A stretch of 64,000 nucleotides of DNA, from NCBI GenBank assembly GCA_017446045.1, contig JAFSRP010000026.1:1-64000 (forward strand). Direction: 5' to 3'. Under the pieces are notes generated by a model. The model searched no databases and was not told the DNA's origin. It saw only the letters and a list, made by a program, of their open reading frames with translations. The position numbers were made by a program, and so were the translations under genes. Of this stretch, positions 32,901 through 42,157 are shown in pieces; the stretch's first letter is position 1, and the number at the start of each line of letters is the position of its first letter. Source of the stretch: Lachnospiraceae bacterium (GTDB lineage: Bacteria; Bacillota; Clostridia; Lachnospirales; Lachnospiraceae).

Positions 32901-34712
32901 ATGAAACGAATACTCCTTACAGCCTTTGTACTGCTTCTCGGTGCCCTGTTCCTGTCTGCCTGCCAGCCCGGCACGGATCCCGGCCCTGCCGGGACGGACG
33001 GACCAGGTCCTGCCGGCACCGGCGGCGCGGCACCCGCCAAAGGCAATTCCCCGATCGGCACCTGGTACGAACAGGAAGAAAACGGCGGTGTGCTTGAAGT
33101 GACCAAAAACAAGATCCGGTACACCCCCGCAAGCGGCACCTACGTTGACGAAGCGCCGCTGAAGATCGTCAAGACCCTCGACGGATGCAAGCTGGAGACC
33201 AACGAGGAGGATTACTTCTGGTATGTGGATATCGTCTATGATCAGAAAGAAGATATGATCGAGGCGCACACGATGCCGGTCCTGGACGGCGACGGGGGCT
33301 ACAAGCTCCGCACCTTCCGCAGGGCACCCTACGAGGCTCCGCCGCCACCGGTCTACGATCCGCCGACAGACAATTCCGACCCTGACGCGCCAAAGGATTT
33401 CGACGATATGACGGTCCGGTCCATGCACGTTACCTTCTATGACAGAGGGACCTACCACGATCCTTCCTCCAACATGGCTTCCTGCCCGCCGTACCCCGAC
33501 GTGTACAGTTATGACCTTGAGGTACAGGAGGATGGTACCGCGCTCGTCTCGTCGTCCTTCTGCCATGAGCTCACGCTGCCCGCGGAATCGATGGCGGAGC
33601 TGCAGGAACTGGTCAGCAATGCGGACCTCGGCAGCATCAACGGCCTTGACATCCATACGGAAGGAATGCCCTTCGGTACAGAAGATTATACACTTGAGCT
33701 GGAACTGGCTTCGGGCGAGACCATCCGCTCTTCCGCAAACGGACCGGATGTCCCGGCTGCATGGATGGAATTCCAGCGTCCGATGCATTATCTCCTGTAC
33801 TTTGCCTTTGTCAACGCGGGCTATGAGTACAGCGGCTACGGCTTCCATCCGACCGCGCCCATGAAGCGTCTCGGGACCGGCTCGGCGCCGGCACGCGTTT
33901 CCTGGAGAAAGATGCTGGAGCAGGCTGACTATGGCTACGGCTGGCTGGAGTTTGAAGATGAGGACGAGAACGGAGGCAGCGGTGATGACAGCAACGCGGA
34001 AGAACTTAACGTAAGCTACGATTCTGTCCGCATCGAGCCCGACTGGCCAAAGGCTTATGACTATGATCTTCATACCCAATATCTGGTCTTTGAAGATGTC
34101 GAGCCGGAGTACCCCGAACTTATGAAGACCCTGCAGCAGCTGAATGCGGAATACCGCGCTGCTTCGGAGCGTTCCTTACAGGAAGACTATGAGATGATGG
34201 AAGCCGTTCCGGCCAAGGTCTGGAAAAACGCAGACCGCCGCTACTGCTACTCCTTCTTTACCGTCGCGCACGGGACCGATCACGGGCTCTTCTATTCAGT
34301 CCTGGTCTCCGAAGGCCATGCCAATTCCATGGGCGTCGGCAAATACGGCTACGGACACTACCCGAACATTCAATACAACATCAGCAAAGAGACCGGGCAG
34401 ATCATTTCCGTCGCGGACCTTTTCAAAGATAAGGAAACAGCGCTGAAACTCATCACTGACAGCCTGGTCAACAGCTGGGGCACCCACAATGAAGAGGGCA
34501 AGTTCATCCACTCCGATGAATTCCCCGCAAAGCTTGCGGAATTTATCGACAAGACCGGACGGGACGGCATCAACTGGAACGCGTATTACAGCTATCTGGA
34601 GCTGTATTTCCCGACTTCCTTCTTCACAATGTCCGATACAAGCGTCCGCCACGTCCTGTATTACGAGGATCTGCAGGATGTCCTGAATGACGACTGGTCG
34701 AGAGTCTGGTAA
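32901..34712 (+). CDS. Lipoprotein with C-terminal DUF3298 (RsiV-like) domain
   Basis: A 603-residue lipoprotein; signal MKRILLTAFVLLLGALFLSAC. After a Gly/Pro linker there is a Trp/Tyr-rich domain (GTWYEQEENGGVLEV), a middle domain, and from about 380 a DUF4163/DUF3298-like region (YDYDLHTQYLVFED...YPELMKTLQQLN, later ISKETGQIISVADLFKD). That region in RsiV is the extracellular lysozyme-binding part of an anti-sigma factor, but no sigma-binding N terminus exists here. GGAGG precedes the ATG. Probably co-transcribed with the previous lipoprotein. Confidence 0.75.
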   Translation: MKRILLTAFVLLLGALFLSACQPGTDPGPAGTDGPGPAGTGGAAPAKGNSPIGTWYEQEENGGVLEVTKNKIRYTPASGTYVDEAPLKIVKTLDGCKLETNEEDYFWYVDIVYDQKEDMIEAHTMPVLDGDGGYKLRTFRRAPYEAPPPPVYDPPTDNSDPDAPKDFDDMTVRSMHVTFYDRGTYHDPSSNMASCPPYPDVYSYDLEVQEDGTALVSSSFCHELTLPAESMAELQELVSNADLGSINGLDIHTEGMPFGTEDYTLELELASGETIRSSANGPDVPAAWMEFQRPMHYLLYFAFVNAGYEYSGYGFHPTAPMKRLGTGSAPARVSWRKMLEQADYGYGWLEFEDEDENGGSGDDSNAEELNVSYDSVRIEPDWPKAYDYDLHTQYLVFEDVEPEYPELMKTLQQLNAEYRAASERSLQEDYEMMEAVPAKVWKNADRRYCYSFFTVAHGTDHGLFYSVLVSEGHANSMGVGKYGYGHYPNIQYNISKETGQIISVADLFKDKETALKLITDSLVNSWGTHNEEGKFIHSDEFPAKLAEFIDKTGRDGINWNAYYSYLELYFPTSFFTMSDTSVRHVLYYEDLQDVLNDDWSRVW

Positions 34713-34763
34713 GCACTTTCCGGCTGACGAAGCGGCAAGCACTTATTATGTTAAAAGCCCGAA

Positions 34764-34944
34764 ATTGCTACATTTTTCATGAAATTCGCAAATAATGTAG
34801 CAAAAATAGAGGATTTTCAAAGACCTGTCCGCATACCGTGCTACGCTTCCGGCAAAAAATAGCTTTTCTGTAGCAAATTGTTAACATAAGTCAAAAATAA
34901 TGCTACGTTTTTGCGCGCTTTGCGCGAAAACGTAGCATTTTCTT
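34764..34944. repeat. Helically phased TGCTAC/GTAGCA array, copy A
   Basis: TGCTAC at 34766, 34839 and 34901 and its complement GTAGCA at 34797, 34870 and 34932. Each pair is TGCTAC-N25-GTAGCA. A GTTAACATAAGTC motif (34880-34892) precedes the third pair, which also forms a long hairpin with GCGC at its tip. It fills the 282-bp gap between two convergent genes. A homologous copy is at 62175-62352. Confidence 0.8.
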
Positions 34945-34994
34945 CATTTTAACCCTTAAGAGCTATTATTTCGTCATGAACGCCGACGAAAGCT

Positions 34995-35684
34995 TTACTG
35001 TCCCTTTTCTCCGAAGGTGTCCCGGATAAAGCTGTGGACCCGCTTCAGATAGCTGTCCGATTGGTAAATGGCAGCGATGGGGTTGTGTCCCATGACGCGG
35101 TCCTTGCCCGTCAGCACGGTGACCGGTGCGCTGCAGTGCCGGATGAAAAGGGTGTCGTGCCCGACACACAGACCCAGGATAATGCAGAGATCGCATCCCG
35201 CAGCGGAAAGAACCTCCGCTTGTCCTGCCGGATTGCACATGATCTCGAAGTCCCGGTCCGGATGGAGCTGCTCTTCCCGTGTGATCCCGATAAAAGACTT
35301 GGGAACGGAGCCGCACTTGCAGGCTGCCGCTTCGACCTCAAAGCCATTGTCCCGCAGGATCTGTGCCAGCTTGCGGGCTTCTTCCGAAAGTCCGACGCAG
35401 AAACCGATCCCGATCCGGTGATAGCCCATGCGGTATGCGAATGCCATCGTTTCCTCCAGCCGGGTCCAGCGGCAGTAGCCCTGGCTCTCGGTCCTGGCTG
35501 CGTTCAGGGCGATCTCTTTATCTTCGTCAGAATAGAGTGCCTTGAACTGCTCCGGATCGGACATCCTTGTCAGACAGACGTCCGCCGAGGGCATCTTCGA
35601 AACATCCGCCGGCTCACAGGCTTTTGTACCGCAGTCCGCGCAGGTGAATTTCCTGGTTGAGCCGTTTTTGATATCTTCCATCAT
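34995..35684 (-). CDS. DUF1847 family metal-binding protein
   Basis: A 229-residue cysteine-rich protein starting with CADCGTKAC (about 15-23) and having ACKCGSVP, MCNPAGQAE, GCDLCIILGLCVGHD, the usual DUF1847 pattern. Members are common in anaerobes and thought to bind a metal centre; no reaction is known. AGGA precedes the ATG. The gene converges on the lipoprotein pair across element A. Confidence 0.85.
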   Translation of the reverse strand: MMEDIKNGSTRKFTCADCGTKACEPADVSKMPSADVCLTRMSDPEQFKALYSDEDKEIALNAARTESQGYCRWTRLEETMAFAYRMGYHRIGIGFCVGLSEEARKLAQILRDNGFEVEAAACKCGSVPKSFIGITREEQLHPDRDFEIMCNPAGQAEVLSAAGCDLCIILGLCVGHDTLFIRHCSAPVTVLTGKDRVMGHNPIAAIYQSDSYLKRVHSFIRDTFGEKGQ

Positions 35685-35772
35685 TTTCCTGATCCCATCT
35701 CTTTCTTCTTTGAATAACGTGCCTGAAAGACGTCCTTTTCTTACGTCCTCTCCTCAGTTTCTGACTGCGGCA

Positions 35773-36690
35773 TCATTGTGTTACATACTCCAGGAATTCT
35801 ACGAGGCGGGGATGCGTTCCGCCTTCCTCATCCAGGCCGGTATCCCCGAGCTCGATCAGCTTGTTGGTCCCGTGATAATCACTTCCCGCAGTCACATACA
35901 GATCATAGTGGTCAGCCAGCGAAAGCATGAGCCGCCGCTGCTTCGGAGAAAAACCGGAATAAAAGCACTCGAGTCCCATCAGGCCGAAGTTCATGAGCTT
36001 TTCGATCCGCTCTCCCAGCTCCGGTCCCATGATCAGCTGATCTCCGTCTCCGTAAATGGCGTGAGCCAAAACAGGAACACCGCCGTCCGCAAGGACCGCC
36101 CGGATCGCCTGCTCCGGCCGGATGTGTCCTTCCGGGGGCGAGTACTTATTCAGAACGCCTTTGATCGCCTCAGAAATGCTCCGTGCGTAACCATATTTGA
36201 CCATAAGCCTGCCGATATGCGGTTTGCCGGGATTATCCAGCTGATAAAGCGCCGCCATCTCTTCCTCCGGAAAAGTAATGCCATAGGCTTCGCGAAGATT
36301 CTGGAGGCGACGGGAGAGCTTGGCCATGCGGAGCGCGTGGGTCTCATGCGTCAGACGCAGGACGTTGCCCCACTCATACTGATACCCGTATCCAAGGATA
36401 TGGTACTTGCCTTTTTCGTCTTCACATGACAGTTCGATCCCCGGTATGAAGGCAGGCAGCGGATTGCTGCCGCTGTCCTGCGAACCGGCAGTGCCATCTT
36501 CCGGCTTCCCGTCCGCGCTGTCTTTTTGCATAAGGGAAAGATGCCGACCCACCCTGAGACAGGCAGACGTGCTGTCATGGTCGGTGACCGAAAAATACTC
36601 GTATCCTGCGGCCAGGATCTTTTCCAGCAGTTCTTCCGGTGTATCAGAACCATCTGATGCTGTTGTATGCATATGCAGATCGATCTTCAT
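35773..36690 (-). CDS. PHP domain phosphoesterase
   Basis: A 305-residue hydrolase of the polymerase-and-histidinol-phosphatase (PHP) family. It opens IDLHMHTTASDG (metal His pair), has VTDHDST, PGIELSCE, and the late VTAGSDYHG with a metal-binding Asp-x-His. Relatives cleave 3',5'-bisnucleotides or 5'-phosphorylated oligonucleotides (YciV/RNase AM type); which applies is not known. AGAGGA precedes the ATG. Confidence 0.9.
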   Translation of the reverse strand: MKIDLHMHTTASDGSDTPEELLEKILAAGYEYFSVTDHDSTSACLRVGRHLSLMQKDSADGKPEDGTAGSQDSGSNPLPAFIPGIELSCEDEKGKYHILGYGYQYEWGNVLRLTHETHALRMAKLSRRLQNLREAYGITFPEEEMAALYQLDNPGKPHIGRLMVKYGYARSISEAIKGVLNKYSPPEGHIRPEQAIRAVLADGGVPVLAHAIYGDGDQLIMGPELGERIEKLMNFGLMGLECFYSGFSPKQRRLMLSLADHYDLYVTAGSDYHGTNKLIELGDTGLDEEGGTHPRLVEFLEYVTQ

Positions 36691-36755
36691 AAATGTGATC
36701 CTCTGATCATTGTGTTTTCTTTCAGCGCTCCCTCTGCTGATCGTGCCCGCTGTTT

Positions 36756-37886
36756 CTATTCTGTCGTTTTATATATCGTATCTTTCCGTATCTCTTTTTC
36801 CAGCTGCTCCGCTCGTGCCGCGTCGCCCGAGGCGACCGGATCCCGCCGGTCTTCATAACGTGCCCGCCGGTAGATCGACGTAAGCTCGTCGATCTCAGCT
36901 GTCCTCGCAGGCGCGAGACCGGCTGCTTTTCTTGCTACATCTTCACTGAGAACACTCCCAGGCAGATCTCCGAGCCCCTTCATAAGCCGTCGGAAACTCC
37001 GGCGTATGCGCCCTGCAGGACTGAAAAGATCAGACAGACGGCCCTGCGGTCTTCCCGACAGAGACGGTGCGATCCGGCTCCTTGATTCCCTTCCGGTTGC
37101 TGCTGCTCCCTGCATACCTGTACGATCCGCCAGCAGCCTGAACAGTTTCAGGATCAGACGAATCGCGATCAGGGCAGCCAGGATCATAAGCACTGCCATG
37201 ACCCATGGCGGGATGCTCCGCCCGGCTGTTTCGGCAAATACTGCCGGATCCGGCGCCAACGGCAGCCCGCCCGTTTCCTGCATCGGCATCTCTCCCTGTG
37301 AGAACAGACGGAGCAAAATAGTGGTAACCGCATAGATCACCAACCCGACCGTATAAAGCAGGACCCACAGGATGCCGCTTACAAGCGCAAGTACCGGGCC
37401 TCTCCAAAGCAACAGCAGCAGGCGGGAAATGCCGGACAGGATGCGCGTACTGCTCAAAGCCGCGCCCAGCATTCCGATCCCGAGGATAAGCAGCAGGTTG
37501 AACGCTTGAAAACGGCGCTCCGTGTAGACCGCCGGGTCCTGGCGAAGGATCCTGAACAACAGGATCTGCAGAAGGAGATACATAAGAAGCGGCGGAATGA
37601 TCAGCCGCATCAGTTCGATAAACCCTCCGTTCTCCTCACCAAGTTTCAGGATCGCAAGCAAAGGCAGGATGCCAAACAGCAGCATGATCTTCCGGAATTT
37701 ATCCAGCTGATGTCCGTAATCAGCGCCAAAATACCGCTTCCCGATCATCCACAGCACATACAGGGCGGCAGGTGCCATCAGCAGACCGGTCGGTACCCCG
37801 ATCCCGAAAAATGCTCTGAAAAACGCTGCAAAAATATACCAGACAAGAGCGTCCGTCATGAACTTCAGTACCGTGATCATGACCAT
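36756..37886 (-). CDS. Membrane protein of the MoxR-DUF58 cluster (DUF4129-like tail)
   Basis: A 376-residue membrane protein with about seven hydrophobic helices in the first 270 residues and a cytoplasmic tail ending TAEIDELTSIYRRARYEDR, like the C-terminal DUF4129 domain of TgpA-type proteins. The transglutaminase core usual in this gene position is absent. It overlaps the DUF58 gene by 10 bp, so translation is coupled. Function not known. Confidence 0.7.
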   Translation of the reverse strand: MVMITVLKFMTDALVWYIFAAFFRAFFGIGVPTGLLMAPAALYVLWMIGKRYFGADYGHQLDKFRKIMLLFGILPLLAILKLGEENGGFIELMRLIIPPLLMYLLLQILLFRILRQDPAVYTERRFQAFNLLLILGIGMLGAALSSTRILSGISRLLLLLWRGPVLALVSGILWVLLYTVGLVIYAVTTILLRLFSQGEMPMQETGGLPLAPDPAVFAETAGRSIPPWVMAVLMILAALIAIRLILKLFRLLADRTGMQGAAATGRESRSRIAPSLSGRPQGRLSDLFSPAGRIRRSFRRLMKGLGDLPGSVLSEDVARKAAGLAPARTAEIDELTSIYRRARYEDRRDPVASGDAARAEQLEKEIRKDTIYKTTE

Positions 37887-39019
37887 CTGGCGACGCCCCC
37901 CTTCTGTACGCCGAGAGCCAGCACGGGACAGCCGCTCCGGTCTTCCAGCCTTTTCGTCAGGGACAGGATATCCTCCTTTGTTCCGCCGGCGGGAGAAATA
38001 CTGCCGTCTGCCGTCCTCCCGGCGATCGATATGTCTTCCTGATCAGCATCGGGCGTGATCAGGATACAGCAGCTGTTCTTGTCCATATGGCGAAGAACAC
38101 GGTCCAGAAGATCCGTCAGACTTTCCGCCGTATCCAGAGTCGATCTGCCGAGGCCTTCCAGGATGGCATTCTTATGTGCTGTACCCAGTCCCTCGGGAAC
38201 GTACAGCCACTCGCCGATGCTCCCGGCTGTCAGCATATTGGTACATAAACTGTAGCGGATCCGGCGCTGTTCCAGAGCTTCGATCACGCCCCGTGTGCAG
38301 GACAGGGTCCTTTCCAGCAGGTCCCGGTCCACAGCATAACGGGCCGTATATGCCAGATTCAGTATCACGACGGCACTCGGATCCGACGTATGGTCATACT
38401 GGTTGACCATGGTCTGCCGGCTCCTGGCAGTCTGTTTCCAGTTGATCGCCCGCATGGGTTCCCGTCCGGTATACTCCCCCAACCCGGCTGTCAGTATCGG
38501 ATCCTCCAGAATAAAACGACGGACCGAGATCTCTCCCAGGTAACCGCCCAGGGTGTCCTCCAGTCCCGGGATCTCCTGCAGGGACGGAAAGATCACCATC
38601 TCCTCGTGCCGTTCAAAAAGCCGAACGGAACCGCGGAGGCCTACAAAATCGCCCACAAACAGGGAATTGCCCCTGAACACATAGCAGCCGCGGCTGTCGA
38701 TCACAAAAGGGATCTCTTTCACCAGCTTCTGCCGAGGCATCAGCCAGGTGCGCCAGGAAAGCCGGGTACCGCCCGCTTCCTGTTCCGGTCCGGGATCCTG
38801 CGGTGTAGCCTGCGGCGGGATCCGTTCCGTCACCGCGATCATCGATGCCGGGACCCGGGAAAGATTGCGAAGGGTAGTCTGCAGCACAAACGGGGTCCCC
38901 GGCTCCGCGGTCCTCGAAAGGAGCCTGCTCTCCGCCGAAAGAAACCCGGGAAGCTTCGTCAGGGAATAGTATTCCGCGGCACCGACGAGCACCGCAAGGC
39001 CGATCACCAGCCATATCAT
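37877..39019 (-). CDS. DUF58 domain protein
   Basis: A 380-residue membrane-anchored protein with two N-terminal helices region and the DUF58 signature EPMRAINWKQTARSRQTMVNQYD (about 190). Its C-terminal half is a von-Willebrand-like fold with a partial metal motif. DUF58 proteins act with MoxR ATPases in assembling or activating envelope proteins. The start overlaps the MoxR stop by four bases (ATGA). Confidence 0.88.
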   Translation of the reverse strand: MIWLVIGLAVLVGAAEYYSLTKLPGFLSAESRLLSRTAEPGTPFVLQTTLRNLSRVPASMIAVTERIPPQATPQDPGPEQEAGGTRLSWRTWLMPRQKLVKEIPFVIDSRGCYVFRGNSLFVGDFVGLRGSVRLFERHEEMVIFPSLQEIPGLEDTLGGYLGEISVRRFILEDPILTAGLGEYTGREPMRAINWKQTARSRQTMVNQYDHTSDPSAVVILNLAYTARYAVDRDLLERTLSCTRGVIEALEQRRIRYSLCTNMLTAGSIGEWLYVPEGLGTAHKNAILEGLGRSTLDTAESLTDLLDRVLRHMDKNSCCILITPDADQEDISIAGRTADGSISPAGGTKEDILSLTKRLEDRSGCPVLALGVQKGGVARWS

Positions 39020-39960
39020 GGACGGTCCTCCAGGGGCGGGGCGATCCCATCCAACAGACGCAGGAAATACTCTTTCGTACGTCTCGCCGTCCCTATGCCG
39101 GATGTCTGGATCCTGTGCGCAAGTACATCCGCAGCCAGTGCGCGGATATCCTCGGGAATGACAAAGCTTCTTCCCTCAAAGGAGGCTCTGACCCTGGCCG
39201 CTTTATAGAGGGCAATGCTGCCTCTGGCGGACACGCCGGCAGTGATCTGGCTGTCTTCACGGGTCGCCTGTACGATATCCATGATGTAATCGCAGCAGTC
39301 ATCACTGACCGTGACCTGCCGGCATTCCTCCCGGATGCTTTGGATCTCCGCCGGTGTAATGACCGGCTCCAGCTCGGCGATCAGCTCTTCCCTGTCCCGT
39401 CCCGCCATGACGGAGATCTCATCCTCCCTTGTCATATAACCCAGCGTGAGGCGCATGAAAAAACGGTCCAGCTGAGCTTCGGGAAGCGGAAAAGTGCCGT
39501 AGGATTCGAGCGGGTTCTCCGTCGCCATAACGATAAACGGCTCATCCAGCGGCCTCGTCTCACCGTCCACGGAGACCTGGCGCTCTGCCATTGCCTCCAG
39601 CAATGCGGACTGGGTCCTCGGCGTGGCGCGGTTGATCTCATCCGCAAGCACGACATTGGAAAACAACGGTCCTTTACGAAACTCAAATTCGCCGGTCTTC
39701 TGATTATAAAAATTGATCCCCGTGATATCGGAAGGCAGCAGGTCCGGCGTAAACTGGATGCGTCTGAACGATCCTCCCACAGTGCGCGCAAACGCCCGCA
39801 GCAGCATCGTTTTGCCGGTGCCCGGAACATCCTCGAGCAGGACATGTCCGCCGCATAGAAAAGTGATCAACAGCTTTGTGATCGTCTCTTCCTTGCCGAC
39901 GATCACGCGGCTGCAGTTTTCAAGGATGCGGCGGTATACCTCTTCCGTCTTCGTGCTCAT
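39016..39960 (-). CDS. MoxR family AAA+ ATPase
   Basis: A 314-residue AAA+ chaperone. Walker A is DVPGTGKTMLLRAFA (about 42), Walker B VLADEINRATP, and the sensor/arginine region includes MATENPLESYGTFPLPEAQLDRF. It precedes the DUF58 and membrane protein genes in a typical MoxR cluster; a lipoprotein gene lies 74 bp upstream and may belong to the same transcript. Substrate protein unknown. Confidence 0.94.
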   Translation of the reverse strand: MSTKTEEVYRRILENCSRVIVGKEETITKLLITFLCGGHVLLEDVPGTGKTMLLRAFARTVGGSFRRIQFTPDLLPSDITGINFYNQKTGEFEFRKGPLFSNVVLADEINRATPRTQSALLEAMAERQVSVDGETRPLDEPFIVMATENPLESYGTFPLPEAQLDRFFMRLTLGYMTREDEISVMAGRDREELIAELEPVITPAEIQSIREECRQVTVSDDCCDYIMDIVQATREDSQITAGVSARGSIALYKAARVRASFEGRSFVIPEDIRALAADVLAHRIQTSGIGTARRTKEYFLRLLDGIAPPLEDRP

Positions 39961-40034
39961 CTTCCTCTTCCTTTATGGCGCCTATTGTGTCAGCTCCACA
40001 CGGGCATGCCCGCAGAAACATCCTCTTATCGGCT

Positions 40035-41609
40035 TTAATAAGTAATCGGCATGTTATGCCTCCAGACCACGTCCGGTCCGGCTGTCCAGGTGTACTCGTA
40101 TACATTGAACATCCTCCGGATCCCCGCATCGCCGTCCATAGCGCCGTAGACCAGCCAGATCTTCTCGCCGTCAGTCTCTCCCTCCGGAAAACTTCCGCTC
40201 AGTGTAAGATAACCCCGGCTCAGGTCGTTCCGCCAGCTCATGGTATCGTCATGGGGCAGCGGCCCGAACGACTTCACATCCTCCGGCGGCCAACCGGTAT
40301 GGAACCAGGACCGCGGCGACACCTTGACACCGTACTTCCCTGTATCAAAGTCCACGTCTGCCAGTGCCAGCGAGCAGATAACACCCGTCTGCAGGTCTCC
40401 CGCATCCGGGGAGACAAAGATCTCGATCTCGTTGATATTATCGTCCCCGGCATAGTACCTGTCGGCAAACTGCTCTTCGGGGATCGTTATAGTCACAGGA
40501 GTTTCCTCAAAGAAATAGAGCATATCCTGGCCATCCACGCCTCTGCGCTCCGCGCGCATGCCGTCTCCTTCTTCATCGGCTTCGGCCTGATCGGGCGCGG
40601 AACCGTCTCCGATATAATAAATACCGGTCCGGTCCCAATGTCCCGGATAAACGTTTTTGATCCATTCGGGACTGTCCTCCGGATGATCTTCCTCTCCGGG
40701 TCCACCGGCTTCGCCCTCCTGCGTACTGTCTCCGGAAGCCTCCTGCCCGGCTTCATCCGCAACCCAGGAATACTCCCAGACATCCCGCATCCTGACGGCC
40801 CCCGAGATGCTGTCCCTGAAATCGAGCACCAGCCAGATCCGGTCTCCCTCTGTGACCAGCCGCGGAAAGCGGCAAACCGGTCGGAAATAATGATCTTCCG
40901 TGCTGTTATCAAGCTTCGCAGAACCGTCCTGATCTTTTTCACAGCCAAAGCAGTCCATAATGACCCGTCCCTTTGACGCTGTCCGCTCTTTCTGGAAATA
41001 CTCGCGGATGCCCGCATCCTGTCCGAAAGCATCATTACCGTCTTCGATATCCGCGAAATAAGCCGCGCCGTAAATACTGCCCGGCGCCTTCTTCAGATCA
41101 CCCGTACGACGGACCGTAAGGCTCGGTCTGCATACCTCTCCTGCTTCGTAGCGGTCCAGGATCATATCATAATGAAGGGAATACCGCATCTGGTCTTCCC
41201 CGGATGAAAAATCGAAGACCATGTCTTCCCATGCATCGGGGTCTCCGCGGAATGCCTGCATCCGGACATTCCCCTCCTGCCGCTCGGCAAAAGTCGGCGC
41301 AAAGAAAGTTTCTCCGGTCTTTTCCCAGTGACCGGGACGGATCGTATGACTGTCAGAATACTGTCTGCTGTTGTCGGGGATCACCGGAACCACTGCGGGT
41401 TCCGTCCATGAAAATGCCGCGGCTTCTTCCGCGCTGCCGGTCACACCCGCTGCAGAGCCGCTTCCCGTCGTCTCTCCGGTCTCAGCTGTACTTCCACTGG
41501 TCTCAGCTCCCGTGCTTCCGGAAGATCCCGTACTCTTCCCGGCACATGCGGCAAGTATGGCTGCCAGAGAAAAGGCTATAACCAACGCTGTCCATTTCTT
41601 ACACCGCAT
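40035..41609 (-). CDS. Lipoprotein with an internal duplication
   Basis: A 524-residue lipoprotein: signal MRCKKWTALVIAFSLAAILAAC, lipid Cys 22, then a Gly/Ser/Thr linker. Two similar halves start with PGHWEKTG (92) and PGHWDRTG (322); each ends with IWLV...G..RM..VWEY/VYEYxW. The N-terminal start is placed at 41609, where GGGGGCAGGT precedes ATG. Family not recognised. It lies between a Nudix gene (45-bp gap) and the MoxR cluster. Confidence 0.75.
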   Translation of the reverse strand: MRCKKWTALVIAFSLAAILAACAGKSTGSSGSTGAETSGSTAETGETTGSGSAAGVTGSAEEAAAFSWTEPAVVPVIPDNSRQYSDSHTIRPGHWEKTGETFFAPTFAERQEGNVRMQAFRGDPDAWEDMVFDFSSGEDQMRYSLHYDMILDRYEAGEVCRPSLTVRRTGDLKKAPGSIYGAAYFADIEDGNDAFGQDAGIREYFQKERTASKGRVIMDCFGCEKDQDGSAKLDNSTEDHYFRPVCRFPRLVTEGDRIWLVLDFRDSISGAVRMRDVWEYSWVADEAGQEASGDSTQEGEAGGPGEEDHPEDSPEWIKNVYPGHWDRTGIYYIGDGSAPDQAEADEEGDGMRAERRGVDGQDMLYFFEETPVTITIPEEQFADRYYAGDDNINEIEIFVSPDAGDLQTGVICSLALADVDFDTGKYGVKVSPRSWFHTGWPPEDVKSFGPLPHDDTMSWRNDLSRGYLTLSGSFPEGETDGEKIWLVYGAMDGDAGIRRMFNVYEYTWTAGPDVVWRHNMPITY

Positions 41610-41654
41610 ACCTGCCCCCTTTTCTGTCGTATCGTAAAACTTAAAAATCATTAT

Positions 41655-42071
41655 TTATATATCTTTCGTGCAGAGCCGCGCCCTGATAATGTCGATCACG
41701 ATCCTGTCCGCGGGCAGCCAGTTGACGCTGTCCAGCGTATCTTTCGTGAGCCAGGCGGAACTCTCCGCCTCCAGGAGTTTCAGGTCACCCTGCAGGATCG
41801 TGCAGCAGAAGCAATCCATGGAAAGATGAAACTTGGGGTAATCATACTCGACCTTGATCAGGCGTTCCCCAACGGTGATCTCTGTGTCCAGCTCCTCCCG
41901 GATCTCCCGCCGGAGCGCTTCCTCCGGGGACTCACCGGGCTCCGTCTTACCGCCCGGAAATTCCCAGTAATCCTTCCACTCCCCATAGCCGCGCTGCACC
42001 GCAAAGACCCGGTTCCCGTCAAAAATGACGGCTGCGACCACCTGTATCGTCTTTCGCTGTATTTCACCCAT
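41655..42071 (-). CDS. Nudix hydrolase (MutT-like)
   Basis: A 138-residue enzyme with a complete Nudix box GGKTEPGESPEEALRREIRE-EL (about 38-61). The small size and VVAAVIFDGNRVFAVQRGYG resemble 8-oxo-dGTP or CTP pyrophosphohydrolases of the MutT type. It is a stand-alone domain. Confidence 0.9.
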   Translation of the reverse strand: MGEIQRKTIQVVAAVIFDGNRVFAVQRGYGEWKDYWEFPGGKTEPGESPEEALRREIREELDTEITVGERLIKVEYDYPKFHLSMDCFCCTILQGDLKLLEAESSAWLTKDTLDSVNWLPADRIVIDIIRARLCTKDI

Positions 42072-42157
42072 GCTTTTCCGATCCGCTGTAACAGGGCTTT
42101 GTCTGCCCGTTATCCCGCTGCACGGCGGCAGCGCTCCTCACACTCACCTTCTGCGTG

